Shown here: positions 6,773-8,363 of the stretch, piece after piece
Numbering within the stretch: position 1 is the first letter of the stretch
Layout of the letters: every line of letters starts with the position of its first letter
Assembly (NCBI GenBank): GCA_002342165.1
Contig: DDPM01000091.1
Location: 1 to 8,363 of the forward strand
From: Hylemonella sp. UBA2468
GTDB taxonomy: Bacteria; Pseudomonadota; Gammaproteobacteria; Burkholderiales; Burkholderiaceae_C
DNA length: 8,363 nucleotides
Direction of reading: 5' to 3'
Notes under the pieces: model-generated
The model's input: the letters and a program-made list of their open reading frames with translations, nothing else
What the model was told of the DNA's origin: nothing
Databases searched by the model: none
Program-made: the position numbers and the translations under genes

Positions 6773-6939
6773 GGTGGGAAAGCTGGTCACAGTTTTGGGA
6801 CATGGGCGGCTACGGCCTGTATGTCTGGGGCAGCATGGGCGTGACGGCCGTGTTCATACTGCTTGAAATCTGGCAGGCCAGACAAGCGCATTTGAGCGCA
6901 TTGGCGCTGGCCCGTACTGAAGTGCAGGAGCCTTCATGA
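6769..6939 (+). CDS. ccmD: Small membrane protein CcmD
   Basis: Reading from the ATG at 6769 gives a 56-residue protein, short enough to escape many gene callers. It starts [20 protein letters not shown], followed by a single membrane segment (about 14-35) and a charged, helical tail ([16 protein letters not shown]...). This matches the CcmD pattern: an aromatic N-terminus with WxxFxxMGGYGxYVW, one transmembrane helix, and a basic cytoplasmic tail. CcmD is part of the CcmABCD complex and is needed to release heme-loaded CcmE from CcmC. The gene overlaps ccmC and ccmE by four bases each (ATGA at both ends), a sign of translational coupling. Position between ccmC and ccmE is the canonical one. 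Confidence 0.93.
   Translation: MRWESWSQFWDMGGYGLYVWGSMGVTAVFILLEIWQARQAHLSALALARTEVQEPS
6926..6930 (+). promoter_or_regulatory. Ribosome-binding site of ccmE inside ccmD
   Basis: AGGAG falls within the ccmD codons for Gln-Glu near its C-terminus and is five bases before the ccmE ATG at 6936. It fixes the ccmE start. Confidence 0.75.
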
Positions 6940-7388
6940 ATTGGAGTCCGCGTCAAAAACGCTTGGGATTGATCGCTGCCGGAGTGCTGGTGTTGTCAGT
7001 AGCTGCCGCATTTGTGCTGAATGCGTTCAACAGCAACTTGGTGTTTTTCTTCACGCCAACGCAGGTTAGTCAAGGTGAAGCTCCTAAGGGGCGAACTTTC
7101 CGTGCAGGTGGTATGGTGAAAGAAAACAGCTTGGTACGAGACGGCAATTCAGTGCGATTCGTCATCACCGACACGGTGCAAGAAGTCCCTGTGGTCTATG
7201 TTGGTTTGCTCCCAGACTTGTTCAAAGAAGGTAAAGGTGTGGTGGCACAAGGCAAGCTAGGAAACGACGGCATCTTTGTTGCCAGCGAGGTACTAGCCAA
7301 GCACGACGAAAACTATATGCCACCTGAAGCCAAGCATGCGATGGACCAAGCTGCTGCAGCCAAAGCTGCGCAATCTTTAAAACCTTAA
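6936..7388 (+). CDS. ccmE: Periplasmic heme chaperone CcmE
   Basis: CcmE accepts heme from CcmC as a covalent adduct on a histidine and delivers it to CcmF/CcmH. The 150-residue product has a short basic N-terminus (SPRQKR), one membrane anchor (about 10-30), then a periplasmic OB-fold domain with family stretches FFFTPTQV (37-44), [11 protein letters not shown] (56-66), VRFVITD (73-79) and [21 protein letters not shown] (a region near 86-106). The heme site is [11 protein letters not shown], giving the HxxxY motif with His123 as covalent ligand and Tyr127 as axial ligand; E. coli uses His130 and Tyr134. This is therefore the histidine type, not the cysteine variant known in some archaea and deltaproteobacteria. 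The tail is alanine-rich and flexible, as usual. The gene overlaps ccmD by four bases. Confidence 0.96.
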   Translation: MNWSPRQKRLGLIAAGVLVLSVAAAFVLNAFNSNLVFFFTPTQVSQGEAPKGRTFRAGGMVKENSLVRDGNSVRFVITDTVQEVPVVYVGLLPDLFKEGKGVVAQGKLGNDGIFVASEVLAKHDENYMPPEAKHAMDQAAAAKAAQSLKP

Positions 7389-7409
7389 ACATACAGCCTT
7401 AGGCACTCC

Positions 7410-8363
7410 ATGATTCCTGAACTCGGTCATTTCGCGCTTATTTTGGCAACGGTTGTTGCGCTGATACAAGGCGTATTGCCTTTGACGGGAACTTATCTAC
7501 CCTCTAGAACTTTACAAATTACCTTGCAGTCTTTAGCCAGACCTATGGCGATATTGCAATGTGTTTTGGTGGCGTGCGCTTTTGCGGCCTTAGCCACGGC
7601 CTTTTTAACCAATGATTTTTCGGTGACCTATGTCGCCCAACATTCCAATTCCTTGCTTCCCAAGCCCTACCAATTTGCAGCGGTGTGGGGTGGACATGAA
7701 GGCTCGCTCTTGCTGTGGGTCCTGTTGCTGGCAGTGTGGTCTATGGCCGTTGCGCTATTTTCGAAAAGCTTGCCGCTAGATATGGTGGCTCGGGTATTGG
7801 GTGTGTTGGGATTGATCTCTGTTGGATTTTTACTGTTCATTCTTATCACGTCCAATCCGTTTGAGCGCTTATTGCCCGCCGCTTTAGACGGGCGTGATTT
7901 AAATCCCCTCCTGCAAGATCCAGGTCTTGTGATTCATCCGCCCATGCTCTACATGGGGTACGTAGGCATGTCGGTGGCTTTTGCTTTTGCTGTGGCAGCC
8001 TTGCTCAGTGGACGCTTAGATGCTGCATGGGCACGTTGGTCTCGTCCTTGGACAGTGATCGCATGGACATTCTTGACCTTTGGTATTGGCCTTGGTTCTT
8101 GGTGGGCTTACTACGAATTAGGTTGGGGTGGTTGGTGGTTTTGGGATCCGGTTGAAAACGCGTCGTTGATGCCATGGCTGGTGGCGACTGCATTGATCCA
8201 CTCATTGATGGTGACAGAAAAGCGTGGCAGTTTTAAAGCATGGACAGTATTGTTGGCAATTGCTGCTTTTTCTTTGTCCTTGCTTGGAACGTTCTTGGTG
8301 CGTTCGGGCGTATTAACTTCCGTGCATGCTTTTGCATCTGACCCGAAACGCGGCGTCTTTATC
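7410..8363 (+). CDS. ccmF: Heme lyase subunit CcmF, N-terminal 318 residues (cut by window end)
   Basis: CcmF receives heme from CcmE and, with CcmH, attaches it to apocytochrome c at the outer face of the inner membrane. The frame is open from the ATG at 7410 to the end of the window, 318 codons of an expected roughly 650. The N-terminus [13 protein letters not shown] is typical, as is [13 protein letters not shown] (91-103). [13 protein letters not shown] (174-186) carries His176, the WWD motif [19 protein letters not shown] lies at 238-256, LIHSLMV carries His264 and LTSVHAF carries His306. These correspond to E. coli His173, His261 and His303; the fourth conserved histidine would lie beyond the window. 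The gene starts 21 bases after ccmE, with a weak AGG (7401-7403) six bases before the ATG. Its third-position GC is lower than in ccmB. ccmG, ccmH and perhaps ccmI would be expected next. Confidence 0.95.
   Translation, partial: MIPELGHFALILATVVALIQGVLPLTGTYLPSRTLQITLQSLARPMAILQCVLVACAFAALATAFLTNDFSVTYVAQHSNSLLPKPYQFAAVWGGHEGSLLLWVLLLAVWSMAVALFSKSLPLDMVARVLGVLGLISVGFLLFILITSNPFERLLPAALDGRDLNPLLQDPGLVIHPPMLYMGYVGMSVAFAFAVAALLSGRLDAAWARWSRPWTVIAWTFLTFGIGLGSWWAYYELGWGGWWFWDPVENASLMPWLVATALIHSLMVTEKRGSFKAWTVLLAIAAFSLSLLGTFLVRSGVLTSVHAFASDPKRGVFI

Overview
This window looks like an ordinary chromosomal stretch from a Gram-negative proteobacterium, most likely a betaproteobacterium of the order Burkholderiales (a Comamonadaceae-like genome is my best guess). 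The clues are a Bug/TctC-family periplasmic binding protein, a family greatly expanded in that group, an MsbA-related ABC exporter, a System I (Ccm) cytochrome c maturation operon, and a moderate GC content with many TTG and GCC codons. The taxonomy is inferred from gene content, not from a marker gene.

Layout. (1) 55-2851, plus strand: an exported protein with a SAM-methyltransferase fold, then a cytosolic alpha/beta hydrolase, then a Bug-type solute-binding protein. The hydrolase and the Bug gene are tightly coupled: the Bug ribosome-binding site overlaps the hydrolase stop codon. (2) 2873-4633, minus strand: a full-length half-transporter ABC exporter (membrane domain plus ATPase domain), convergent with the Bug gene across only 21 bases. 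(3) 4634-4737: a divergent intergenic region that must start both the exporter and the ccm operon. (4) 4738 to the window end, plus strand: ccmA, ccmB, ccmC, ccmD, ccmE and the first 318 codons of ccmF, in canonical order with overlapping or nearly touching genes. ccmD (56 aa) is easily missed because of its size.

How they work together. CcmA is the ATPase and CcmB and CcmC are the membrane parts of the complex that loads heme onto CcmE; CcmD stabilises the CcmC-CcmE interaction and is needed to release holo-CcmE; CcmE carries heme covalently in the periplasm; CcmF (with CcmH, expected just downstream) transfers it to apocytochrome c. The expected motifs are present: tryptophan-rich WWD segments in CcmC and CcmF, conserved histidines in both, HxxxY in CcmE, and Walker and signature motifs in CcmA. 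The three genes at the left have no evident link to heme. The Bug gene lacks neighbouring TctA/TctB membrane genes in this window.

I found no RNA gene, mobile element, CRISPR array, convincing terminator or broken gene, and nothing that amounts to an undescribed system. The points most worth a second look are the secreted methyltransferase-like protein with an unusual SAM-loop sequence, the hydrolase-Bug pair, the ccmA start without a Shine-Dalgarno sequence, and a drop in third-position GC between ccmB and ccmF.
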